A stretch of DNA of 10,558 nucleotides from CAZAKZ01 sp964485695 (GTDB lineage Bacteria > Planctomycetota > JAFGQW01). Position 1 is the stretch's first letter; the number at the start of each line of letters is the position of its first letter. The stretch is taken from assembly GCA_964485695.1 (NCBI GenBank), contig CAZAKZ010000173.1, forward strand, positions 1 to 10,558. Reading direction: 5' to 3'. Positions 1 through 8,000 of the stretch are shown one piece after another. Below the pieces are notes generated by a model. It was given only the letters and a program-made list of their open reading frames with translations, was not told the DNA's origin and ran no database searches. Position numbers and translations under genes: made by a program.

Positions 1-13
1 ATGTCGAGAGAAT

Positions 14-1120
14 ATGCAAAAATTATACGTCAATGTATTTATGGAACCGACCACTAAGGGACAGAATCTCGCGGACTGGTCCGGGACCGTTCGTGCGGAG
101 TCGACCGGCGAACACACCATCACGCTTTCGGGCCGGCCACGGGAGGGCTACAGCCTTCTCATGCGGGAAGCGCGCCTTCGCGACTGGAAGGACGAGAGTG
201 TTGCGAGCGGAACTCTCGAGGCGGGGGAGATGGACGTGTGGCGATTCGACGCCGCGGCGGATCGCTTCCGGGTGATGGAGGTGCAGAAGCAGGGGAACAT
301 CCTCTCGCAGCTGGTCCCGGTGGCGGTGCCGGAGAAGGAGGAGGGCCTGCAGGTGGACCGTAGGGACGAGGGATCGGCGTTCGTCACCTTCCCCTCCAGC
401 CGCAAGGGAGACGTGCGGAGAGATCACGTATTGTTCCGGCGGGCTGGCCGGTTCGAGGTTCACCTCCTGGCCCGGTCTCGTTTGACGTATCGCCTCCGCA
501 TGTTCGACCCGACGCTGCCCCTCCCGGCCGGCAGCGCACTGGACGGACGCATAGCGGTGGGGGGGACTGCCCTCTACACGATCCAGGCCACCGCCGGCCA
601 GATCATCAACGCCTCCGTGGATTCCGGAAGCTTCGATGCCTTCCTCCGGCTCTACGACGGGCAGGGCAACCTCCTGGTGAAGAACGACGACGGCGGTGAA
701 AACCTGAACAGCCGGATCTCCCTCCTGGTCAAGAGGAGCGACCGCTACCGCCTGCAGATCTCGTCCACGGGCAATGGCGGGGGCGGCGCGTTCCGCGTCC
801 GCCACGAGGTGGAGGCCGTGCCGGCGCTCAAGATCGGAAAGCGCGGCACCGGCCGACTCGGTTCCGGCAGCGAGGCTTACTGGAGCTTCCGGGGTGAGAA
901 GGGCCGGACGGTTCTGGTCCTCGCCCGGTCCGCGACCTGTGACGTGGCCGTGGAACTCTTCGGCCCGGACGGGGCCGGTCTGAAGAGCGACGACGACGGC
1001 GGCGTGGGCTCGGACAGCCTCATGGCGGTGCGCCTGCCCGAGTCCGGGCAATACGTCCTGAAGGTGTCCGGCCGGCAAGGTGAAGGGGACTACGAGGTAC
1101 GCCTGATTGACGGGGAGTAG
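14..1120 (+). CDS. PPC-repeat (bacterial pre-peptidase C-terminal) beta-sandwich protein, N-terminus uncertain
   Basis: The 368-residue product consists of PPC-like beta-sandwich repeats. Residues about 170-265 and 272-366 are two clear copies. Each has a hydrophobic 'xLRLYD/VELFGPDG' strand followed by an acidic turn: NDDGGENLNSR at 224-234 and DDDGGVGSDSL at 326-336. Residues about 62-165 look like a more diverged copy (SGTLEAGEMDVWRF). Residues about 17-50 resemble only the last strands of a further copy. PPC domains usually sit beside catalytic domains in secreted proteins; no catalytic domain or signal peptide is visible here. The frame is open to the left window edge, so the gene probably starts upstream. 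The ATG at 14 has a GAGAG 4 bp upstream, which is a plausible but weak ribosome site. The first ~13 codons are much more AT-rich than the rest. The TPR gene follows 56 bp downstream on the same strand. The PPC assignment is firm; the start is not. Confidence 0.75.
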   Translation: MQKLYVNVFMEPTTKGQNLADWSGTVRAESTGEHTITLSGRPREGYSLLMREARLRDWKDESVASGTLEAGEMDVWRFDAAADRFRVMEVQKQGNILSQLVPVAVPEKEEGLQVDRRDEGSAFVTFPSSRKGDVRRDHVLFRRAGRFEVHLLARSRLTYRLRMFDPTLPLPAGSALDGRIAVGGTALYTIQATAGQIINASVDSGSFDAFLRLYDGQGNLLVKNDDGGENLNSRISLLVKRSDRYRLQISSTGNGGGGAFRVRHEVEAVPALKIGKRGTGRLGSGSEAYWSFRGEKGRTVLVLARSATCDVAVELFGPDGAGLKSDDDGGVGSDSLMAVRLPESGQYVLKVSGRQGEGDYEVRLIDGE

Positions 1121-1123
1121 GGC

Positions 1124-1161
1124 CTCGAATATAGTCGAATGTACATTCCAATGGGTTCGAG
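1124..1161. promoter_or_regulatory. Concentric inverted repeats in the gap before the TPR gene
   Basis: A perfect 12-bp palindrome, GAATGTACATTC (1137-1148), lies inside a second inverted repeat, CTCGAA (1124-1129) and TTCGAG (1156-1161). Both dyads share the centre 1142.5. The structure fills most of the 56-bp gap and ends five bases before the ribosome site. It could be an operator, or an RNA hairpin at the start of the TPR message. No U-run follows it, so an intrinsic terminator is unlikely. The function is inferred from symmetry only. Confidence 0.4.
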
Positions 1162-1165
1162 TACA

Positions 1166-1172
1166 AGGAGGT
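1166..1172 (+). promoter_or_regulatory. Strong ribosome binding site for the TPR gene
   Basis: AGGAGGT ends four bases before the ATG at 1177. It is a near-consensus Shine-Dalgarno and fixes the start of the TPR gene, which then begins with a good signal peptide. Confidence 0.85.
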
Positions 1173-1176
1173 AGTC

Positions 1177-3813
1177 ATGGTGTCGAGACTCGTCTGCCTG
1201 ATCTCACTGTTGCTCCTGTTCGTCTCACCGTGTAGCGGCCAGGAAATCAGCCCCGACCTCATCGCGGCGTCCTGCCGCAAGGGAAACGAGTGCCTCAAGG
1301 CCTGGGACCTCACCGGCGCCAAGCAGGAGTTCCTGCGGAGCGTGTATCTCATCCAGGACGTGTTCCAGGGCAAGCACGTCCGGCCCGAGCCCTTCGAGGC
1401 GATGGGAAGGTTGTACCTCCTGTTCGGGTGGGACTACTTGGCGTTTCGGTATTTCCGGAGTGCAGGAGAGTATCGTTCTGCCGGGGAGGCAAAAGACGGA
1501 TCTCTCGAGGAGCTGAAGAAGATCGCCGCGGCCCTGCATTTCAGGGATCGAGCGTTCCGCGATGATCAAAGGGGGGACATCTCGTCCGAGGCGGAGATAC
1601 CTGAAGATCTGGCACAAGTCTTCAAGGCGTTCACCAAGGACGGCGGCAAGACCGATTCCGTGGTCAAGGCGTTCATGGTGACCTATCTGGATCTGGCGCG
1701 GAAGATCCTGGAGAAGGACCCTGCAGGATTCCATCTGGCCATGCGCGTCCTGGACATCGGTTATGCAAACCTGCCCGAAGCCGCCGCGGTCGATCGAATG
1801 GACCAGACCCGGATCGTGGTTCACTTCATGGACACGCTCTTCGAAGAGTGCCGGAAGAACGCGCTCAAGATGTACGACGAGGCGGCCCGTGAGCTGGATG
1901 CGAAAAAGACCCGAGAGGGGATTCCGGATCACGCCGGGCTGGCCTTCCTCCTGGGCGAGGTTCACCGGATGAAGTGGCGAAGGAGCAAGGATATCCAGGC
2001 CGGACAGCGTGCCGTGGCCTGCTATCAAGCAGCGCACGCAGGAGATCCCGAGTACGGCATCTCGGTCCATGGGTTGACCGAAGTCCTGCTGGGATTGGGG
2101 AAAACGGAGGAAGCTGCAGTGGCGTTCCAGTCCGCGGCTAACCATCTTCTGGATCCCGCTCTTCCCTGGAGGGGAGAACCCGAGGTTCCCCCCGCACCTC
2201 GTCTCAGCTATGTGACGGAGTTGCAGGACTATTTTCTTCGGAATGCTCGTAAGACAGTTGACCGGGACTTCAGGAAGAACCTCTCGCTTTCAATGAACGA
2301 GGCCCTCCTCATGGCGTACCGAGACCGCCGGGGTTTTCATCCCGATGAAACTCGGTACCAGGAGTATGGAATGGACGTCCTGTGGGCCAACAACGTGGGT
2401 TTCTTTCTCCTCACCAAATGGGAGCTCACCCGCGCCCGGGAAGAGTTTCATCGGTGTATTCAACTGAACAAGAGTGCGAAGAAGAGCCGGTCCCTGCCGT
2501 TGGCCTGCATGAACCTGGGACATCTCTCCTACCTTCAGGGCGACTTTGACCGGGCTCTCGAATACTTCCGCAAGGCCATCGCCCAGGATTCAAAGAATCC
2601 GGTGACGGCCAACAACCTGGGCGCGCTCATGGGGATCTTCGGATCCATCACCATGAACCAGGACATGATCCGCGAAGGCCTCGGCTACTACCAGCGGGCC
2701 GTGGAGCTGGCGCCCCAATACGTTTTCGCCAGTGCCAGCGTCAAGTTCATGCGGAACGTGTGGATTACCTGGGACCGCTATCTGAACCAGAAGATCCGGC
2801 ATCCTTTGGTAGTGCAGTCGTTCGGGAATTCGTTCCTCTACTCCGCTCGAAGCATCTCCGAGAGCGACGATCCCGGGTACCTCCAGGCCATGCAGATCCT
2901 CGACTCGGGTCTCAGAAATATGCCAACGGACGAGGAGATGGAGAAGATCTTCAAGGAGGGGGCCATCGCCGCGAACATCGAAAAGATCGGGGGAGTCGAG
3001 AAATTACCGGACGGGGCCGAGCTGGAAGGGGCCCGAGAGGTGAAGAAGATAATGGCCGATCTCTTCGAGTCGTGCCTGAAGAAGGGTCTCGACAAGTACG
3101 AGAAGCTCCTCGGCCAATATGCCGGAAACGAACAGGCAACACCCACGCTCCGGTTTCTCCTGGGCGAGGTGTGCCGGATCGGGTGGCGCAGGAAGGGGGA
3201 CGCTAAGCTGAGGGACCGGGCCGAGGACTGCTACCGAAAGGTCCTGGCCCTGGAAGCCGACCACGGCGGCGCTGCCCGGGGTCTGACCGAGGTTCTCTGT
3301 TCAACCGGCAAGGAGGCTGAAGCCATGGCTGTGTTGGATTCCGTGGTCCGCGCACTCCTCGAGCCCCGGCGGCCGTGGCAGGGTGAACCCGAGGCGCAGC
3401 CTGTTCCCCGCTCCAGGGAGGCCATGGCCCTGGCCCAAAAGGCCGTGAAGGCGGCCGGCGATGAGGGAAAGTCAAAGACATGGCGGGCATTCCTGCGCCG
3501 GACCTACGAGGCGGCCCTACAGGCTCAGAAAGACCATGCTGAATCGAGTATGAAAGGAAAAGATCCCGAGGCCTGGAACAACCTCGCCTACCTCGAGGTC
3601 CTTGCCGCCGAGGCCCTTGAGGAACCGGACCGCCTGAACCGGGCCCTCGAGCACCTGGACTACGCCCTGGCTCTCGAATCCCTCCGGCCGGGCCCCACTC
3701 TGAACAAGATTCACGTGTTGCAAAAGCTCGGGCGTAACGAGGAGGCCGAGGCGCTGAAAAAGAAAGCGGCCGAACGTCACCCGGATGATCAGCGGTTCAA
3801 GCCCGTGAAGTGA
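1177..3813 (+). CDS. Large exported TPR-repeat protein with internal duplication
   Basis: The 878-residue product opens with a signal peptide: Arg4, hydrophobic core at 5-17, likely cleavage after SPCSG (about residue 21). The VSPC sequence is not a good lipobox, so a periplasmic or secreted location is more likely than a lipoprotein. The clearest TPR is at about 441-475 (LGHLSYLQGDFDRALEYF). Further helical repeats cover the rest, including about 797-870. The protein is an ancient tandem duplication. VVKAF at 162 matches VVQSF at 545. FLLGEV at 257 and 660, GLTEVL at 299 and 702, and PWRGEPE/PWQGEPE at 330 and 733 all align at a constant offset of 403. TPRs are protein-interaction scaffolds; no catalytic motif is visible and the partner is unknown. 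The PPC gene upstream may share its transcript, and a hairpin follows the stop. The TPR class is confident; the function is unassigned. Confidence 0.9.
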   Translation: MVSRLVCLISLLLLFVSPCSGQEISPDLIAASCRKGNECLKAWDLTGAKQEFLRSVYLIQDVFQGKHVRPEPFEAMGRLYLLFGWDYLAFRYFRSAGEYRSAGEAKDGSLEELKKIAAALHFRDRAFRDDQRGDISSEAEIPEDLAQVFKAFTKDGGKTDSVVKAFMVTYLDLARKILEKDPAGFHLAMRVLDIGYANLPEAAAVDRMDQTRIVVHFMDTLFEECRKNALKMYDEAARELDAKKTREGIPDHAGLAFLLGEVHRMKWRRSKDIQAGQRAVACYQAAHAGDPEYGISVHGLTEVLLGLGKTEEAAVAFQSAANHLLDPALPWRGEPEVPPAPRLSYVTELQDYFLRNARKTVDRDFRKNLSLSMNEALLMAYRDRRGFHPDETRYQEYGMDVLWANNVGFFLLTKWELTRAREEFHRCIQLNKSAKKSRSLPLACMNLGHLSYLQGDFDRALEYFRKAIAQDSKNPVTANNLGALMGIFGSITMNQDMIREGLGYYQRAVELAPQYVFASASVKFMRNVWITWDRYLNQKIRHPLVVQSFGNSFLYSARSISESDDPGYLQAMQILDSGLRNMPTDEEMEKIFKEGAIAANIEKIGGVEKLPDGAELEGAREVKKIMADLFESCLKKGLDKYEKLLGQYAGNEQATPTLRFLLGEVCRIGWRRKGDAKLRDRAEDCYRKVLALEADHGGAARGLTEVLCSTGKEAEAMAVLDSVVRALLEPRRPWQGEPEAQPVPRSREAMALAQKAVKAAGDEGKSKTWRAFLRRTYEAALQAQKDHAESSMKGKDPEAWNNLAYLEVLAAEALEEPDRLNRALEHLDYALALESLRPGPTLNKIHVLQKLGRNEEAEALKKKAAERHPDDQRFKPVK

Positions 3814-3850
3814 GTCCCACAAACTGAAAGACCCGTTCTGTCCATTTCCA

Positions 3851-3895
3851 GGGTCACTCAGGCCTTTTGAATCCCTTGAAAAGGCCTGAGTGCCC
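3851..3895. terminator. Bidirectional hairpin terminator between convergent genes
   Basis: CACTCAGGCCTTTT (3855-3868) and AAAAGGCCTGAGTG (3879-3892) form a perfect 14-bp stem with a 10-base loop. GGG (3851-3853) and CCC (3893-3895) extend it past a one-base bulge. It sits between the stops of the TPR gene (3813) and the acyltransferase gene (3912 on the minus strand), as expected for a shared terminator. The run of T lies inside the stem rather than after it. A smaller hairpin, TGCCCA/TGGGCA (3891-3908), overlaps the right arm and would compete with the GGG/CCC extension. Confidence 0.75.
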
Positions 3896-3909
3896 ACGAT
3901 TTTGGGCAT

Positions 3910-4698
3910 TCACCCCTTTTCAGTTTCCTGCCGGATCGGCGTGAACACGGCGAGGGTTTCCCGGTGGAGGCGGGCGGTCAGCTCCTTGCGGTCCCCGGAG
4001 GCGGGCACGGTGGAGCTCCACCGGACCGTGGCCTCGATGCGGCCGAGGCACAGGAGTTGCCAGGCGTGGGAAAGGAGAGGCGTGTTGCCCGCCCAGCAGA
4101 CGACACTGGCCGGGGACAGGGACCGGTCGGGGATCTCGTAGTGGAGGCACACCGGCAGGCACTCGATGGACTTTCGCACGGCGACTTCAAGAAGACCCCC
4201 GAAGAAGGGTTGAACGGTGGTTCCGTCCGAGCAGCCGCCTTCGGGGAAAAGCACCACCGAGATGCCCGCGTCCAGGGTCTTCTGGATCTCCTCCCCCATG
4301 GGCATCAGATCGCTGCTCCTGCCCCGGTTCAGATAGAGGGTGCCCACGCTGCGGGTGAGCAGGCCGATCACCGGCCAGGAGGCGATCTCCTTCTTGGCGA
4401 TGAACCGGCTCGGGAAGATGGAGGCGATGACCAGGATGTCCACATAGGACAGGTGGTTGGAGGTGATCATGCCGGCCCGGGCCGGGCGCTTGTCCGGGAG
4501 CGTGACCCGGATCCCGAACAGAAAGAGCAGGGCGCGGGCCCAGGCGCTGGTGATGTGGGGCAGGAACCGGAGTGCCCGAGCCCGGCCGCGGGGGCCGGTG
4601 CACCAGGCCAGGCACCAGGCGCCCAATGCGAACGGGAGCAAGAAGAGCGAGACGCCCGCCATGGCCAGCAGGCGTATCAGTGCCAGAACGTGTTTCAT
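3910..4698 (-). CDS. plsC: PlsC-family 1-acyl-glycerol-3-phosphate (lysophospholipid) acyltransferase
   Basis: Predicted membrane enzyme that transfers an acyl chain to a lysophospholipid, typically 1-acyl-glycerol-3-phosphate, giving phosphatidic acid. In the 262-residue reading, the family blocks appear in order: NHLSYVD at 81-87 (catalytic His82 and Asp87, HX4D), GTLYLNRGR at 119-127 (phosphate-binding Arg), FPEGGCSDG at 151-159, and LPVCLHYE at 181-188. The third block departs from the common FPEGTRS, having GCSD after the EG. Residues about 4-30 form a membrane segment and 52-64 are hydrophobic. The frame stays open to 5193, but I chose ATG 4698 because MKHVLALIRLL is a typical start for this family, the extension is basic and featureless, and a longer version would run into the divergent gene. 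GGTAGG about 10 bases upstream is only a weak ribosome site. ATG 4770 is the main alternative. The true acyl acceptor (for example an ornithine lipid or other lysolipid) cannot be told from sequence. Confidence 0.88.
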   Translation of the reverse strand: MKHVLALIRLLAMAGVSLFLLPFALGAWCLAWCTGPRGRARALRFLPHITSAWARALLFLFGIRVTLPDKRPARAGMITSNHLSYVDILVIASIFPSRFIAKKEIASWPVIGLLTRSVGTLYLNRGRSSDLMPMGEEIQKTLDAGISVVLFPEGGCSDGTTVQPFFGGLLEVAVRKSIECLPVCLHYEIPDRSLSPASVVCWAGNTPLLSHAWQLLCLGRIEATVRWSSTVPASGDRKELTARLHRETLAVFTPIRQETEKG

Positions 4699-4707
4699 CG
4701 TTTTGCT

Positions 4708-4723
4708 GCCTACCGGTCGGTAG
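4708..4723 (-). promoter_or_regulatory. Candidate TetR-type operator upstream of plsC
   Basis: Read on the minus strand, TACCGACCGGTAGGCA lies just upstream of the plsC start, immediately after an AT-rich ATTTTTTC stretch and a possible -10 (GATTAT). It contains a perfect 6-bp inverted repeat with a 2-base spacer (CTACCG/CGGTAG, 4710-4723). It also fits the TACCGACC/GGT pseudo-palindromes bound by TetR regulators of fatty-acid genes. From memory, the Thermus PfmR consensus is TACCGACCGNTNGGTN, which this matches at all but one defined position. No regulator gene is present in the window. Confidence 0.4.
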
Positions 4724-4963
4724 AAAAAATAATCAAGGGCAATGGTAGCAGGTGAATGCAGAGAAGTCATCTTCCGGTCTGTACGAGATCCATTGTCCTT
4801 CAAAAGTCCCACAATTTTTCGGCTACCTGGATGCGAGGCCGCGGTTTTTCCGGCATCCTTTCCAGTGCGAGGTCGATTACTGCGGAGCCTGTTACGAGCG
4901 AAGATGAACCGTGCGGTCCTGAACCGCGCCCTCGATCTCTTGTTCAGGCTCTCCAAAGCGTAC

Positions 4964-4988
4964 ATGAACACTTCATTGAAGTGTACAT
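4964..4988. promoter_or_regulatory. 25-bp near-palindrome upstream of the large secreted-protein gene
   Basis: ACACTTCA (4968-4975) and TGAAGTGT (4977-4984) are perfect 8-bp arms around a single T. After one mismatch the symmetry resumes with ATG (4964-4966) and CAT (4986-4988). It lies 50 bp before the ATG at 5039, where a repressor or activator dimer could bind. As RNA the central loop would be too tight, which favours a DNA-binding site. The regulator is unknown. Confidence 0.45.
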
Positions 4989-5025
4989 CCAGGTAAAGCG
5001 GGCCAGTCAGTGCACCCGTTGCATC

Positions 5026-5035
5026 AGGAGGAGGT
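5026..5035 (+). promoter_or_regulatory. Strong ribosome binding site for the large secreted protein
   Basis: AGGAGGAGGT ends three bases before the ATG at 5039. It is a very strong Shine-Dalgarno, supports that start, and rules against the divergent acyltransferase extending into this area. Confidence 0.8.
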
Positions 5036-5038
5036 TCC

Positions 5039-8000
5039 ATGTACACGTGCAGTAACCCCAAAAAACCGCGGCGTCTGAATCGCTGGTTCAGGACGATGTT
5101 GATCCTCGGCCTGGCTCTTGTGTGCATCCAGTGCACGGGCGGCTCCGGCGGAGGGTCGGGGGGTAGTTTCGAGGTCCTCGATTTTTCGGCCACCCTGCAA
5201 TCGCCCCGGGTCTATCTCAACGACTCGATCGAGATCGTGTTCTCCGAGGACGTGGATCCCCGGACCGTCTTCTCGGGGATCTACATCTATCCCTCGTCGG
5301 GTGCCGGGTCCAGGCGCGCCTTCGGGAACTACACGGTCAAGGGAAACCGCGTCATCTTCACGCCGCAACTGCCCACAAGTCCAACCCTCGACGACGGTGG
5401 TTTCCTGCCCGACACGGAGTACACCGTGTGCGTCCCCCGACCGCACGACGCGTGCTCCGTCTACATTCAGAACGCTCCGGGCGTCCGGAACACGAGCGGC
5501 CGGGGCCTGAACGGTACCCGGACCGAGCGCTTTATCACGGTGAAGGTGAGCGGCTCGAGCGATGCATTCAGGCCGGAGAGGGCGCGCATGAGGCCCGAGG
5601 TGGTCCGCGTCACCGTGGCGGACGCCGTGGGAGTTGAGCAGGTGCTGAATCCCGTGGTCAATCTCGTGTCGGGCCAGGTCTGGCACGCGGGTGTCCTCTC
5701 AACCCTCAGTGCCGTCCCGCCTACCACCATGGTCCCCGGCACCACCACCGAGGTGCCCAGCTACTGGTACGTATCCTCCCCGCTCGTGGAGACCGTGACC
5801 AGTCCCTTTGATCCCTTGAAGGACGTGGCCTCCAGGGATCCCCTCGCGGTGGTCCTTTCCGGTCCGAGCCGGACCCTGGTCGAGGACGAGTTCCGCGATC
5901 GCGGCGGCGTCCTCACCATCCGCGACAGCTCCTCACCGCCCGTGGAAGCGTCCTGGGCCGTCGCTACCAACACCTCCGCCGAGGTCGTGACCTTGAAGGG
6001 ATCCGGGCCCAACTTCGACACGGTCGGCTACAGGACGCCGCCCTTCACCGCCGAGGTCAGCCAGGGCATCACCCGCCGCGTGGCGCCAGGCGACGCCCTC
6101 AAGGCCACCGAGGTCAGGATTACCTTCAGCGAGGCCCTGAATCCGTTCTCGGTGTCCCTGGACAACTTCGCCATGTACCGGGTGACCGACGGATCGGGCG
6201 GCCTGAAGTATGATCCGATTGCTCCCGCCTCGACGCTGAAGGGCGCCTCGAGGCAGGGCATCACCCACGAGATCCTGGACGGGCAATCCGCTGTGACCCT
6301 GAGGCCCCTGGCCGGCTTTCCCCGTTCCAGGCCCAATGAACCCGCCACCGTCGTCGTGTTCATGAGGACGTTACAGGAGGAGAACTGGGTCGACCCGGCC
6401 CGGAAGAACAGGGGCATTCGCGACCTGAACGATTTCCCCCTCGCCTATCCCAGGAGGACGGGCTGGATCCGGGCCCTGGACGACGGCAACGATCCCGTGA
6501 CGTTGGGATACATCCATCCGCTCCCCTACACCGGAGCCGGAACCGCGCCCGAGAACATCCAGGTGGCCTGGGCATTCCAGACCCGGAGCGACCTGGTGGG
6601 CCTGGATGCCATCGTGGAGGACTTTGACGACGACACCCATGTTTCCACGACGTGCCACACTACCGCATCCTGGACCCGCAGCGGCCGGGCCGGCCTCTAC
6701 TCCACCTTCGGCTATGGCGGCAACGGATCGGACGGCGACAGGACCGTGACGGGCTCGCTCACCCTCGACTCCGACACCCGCACACCGGGACCCGACGGCG
6801 CTGTCGCCTGGAACTTCGAAAACCTGGTCGTCACGCCCCAGGGCACTCTAACCCTGAAGGGGAAATACCCCATCCGGATCAATGCGATGCGGACGTTGCG
6901 CCTGGAAGGCATCGTCGATGCTTCAGGGAGGAGCGGGGTGAGTGGGCCGCCGGGCAAGGCTTCGGCCGTGGGCCGGATCCCCGGCGGCCGAGGCGGTCCC
7001 GGGGGTGGCGCGGGAGCGGATGCCAATACCCATCCTGCCCTCGGCGCTCTCCCCCAGGAACTCCGGGGCGGGCCGGGATATCCCAAGGCCACCACGTGTA
7101 TGGACCTGAACAAGTCCGACAACCGCCTCGTCGGGCTGGAGTCCAACTGCGGCGGCGGCTTCGGCGGCAACCGCGGCACGCCCGTGGGAATCGTGTTCAG
7201 GGACGGCTGCAGTGGCAACGGCGGCGGCCACGCTGCCGACGGCAATCCTACCGACTACAACTGTCAGAACATCCTGAGGTTCGGCCGGGAGTTCGGCCTG
7301 AAGTGGGTCGTGACCACCGGACCGGGCGGCGTCGGAACCCTCACTGGAGCGGCGGCCGGAGGCGCAGGCGGCAATGCCGTTGCCTCCACGGGCATTCCTT
7401 CCCCAGGTGACGACATTGTCGGCGGCTCGGGCGGCGGCGGTGGCGGGGGCGTGGAGTTCCAGTGCGCCGGCAGCCTGGAGGTCCGGGGGAAAGCTGCTTT
7501 GCTCGCCACGGGCGGCGGCGGAGGTGCCGGATTTTCCACGGTGGTTGGCAGTTCCACGGTCCGCGGCGGATGGGGCGCCGGGGGCGCGGGCGGCTCCCTC
7601 TGGCTGAGCGCCACCTCGGTCACCGTGCAGGGTGGCGTGACCCTGGACGCCACGGGCGGTATCGGAAATCCCAATCCGTCGAGGCCCGGCTGGGACGGCA
7701 ACGGAGGCCTGGGCTACATCATCGTCCGCGACCGGGGCGGCTCCCCCGCCATCCAGACTGGCGCCACCATCACCCCGGCGGTGGTATCGCAGCGCAGCCT
7801 CTTCAATCCCTCCGTAAACGGCAAGTCCGAGGCCTACTCGGCCTGGTATGACTCGGGTAAGGCCGCTCCGGACTGGCACTTCGATTCCAGCGATCCCCAG
7901 ACCGGCCTTGCAGTGCCCGGCAGAGACCTGGAGTGGCTCAACGAGCCCGTGCAGTGGCAGACCGTGACCCTCATGTTTCAGGGCGCCCGGCACAGAGACG

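Larger units (their letters stand above)
4699..5038. other. Divergent intergenic region (340 bp)
   Basis: This gap separates two divergent genes, so it should hold both promoters. It contains the TetR-like dyad next to plsC, a small GCGGT/ACCGC repeat (4913-4927) and a strong near-palindrome at 4964-4988. Frames of 80-100 codons cross it on both strands, but they match no family I recognise and have no ribosome site, so I do not call a gene. No convincing -35/-10 pair was found for the rightward gene. Confidence 0.6.

Noticed and set aside
23..1078. 351-codon antisense frame opposite the PPC gene
   Set aside because: It is His/Ala/Pro-rich with no motifs, a typical shadow in GC-rich DNA.
3964..4755. 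263-codon frame opposite plsC
   Set aside because: It has a biased Gly/Ala/Asp composition and no domain, and the plsC reading has all four catalytic blocks.
4742..5055. Small rightward frames (84-99 codons) in the divergent gap
   Set aside because: They have no ribosome site and no recognisable family, and the longer one overlaps the start of the large gene.
4699..5193. N-terminal extension of the acyltransferase to 427 residues
   Set aside because: It is basic, low-complexity and matches no family. It would overlap the divergent gene and its strong ribosome site, and would cover the likely plsC promoter.
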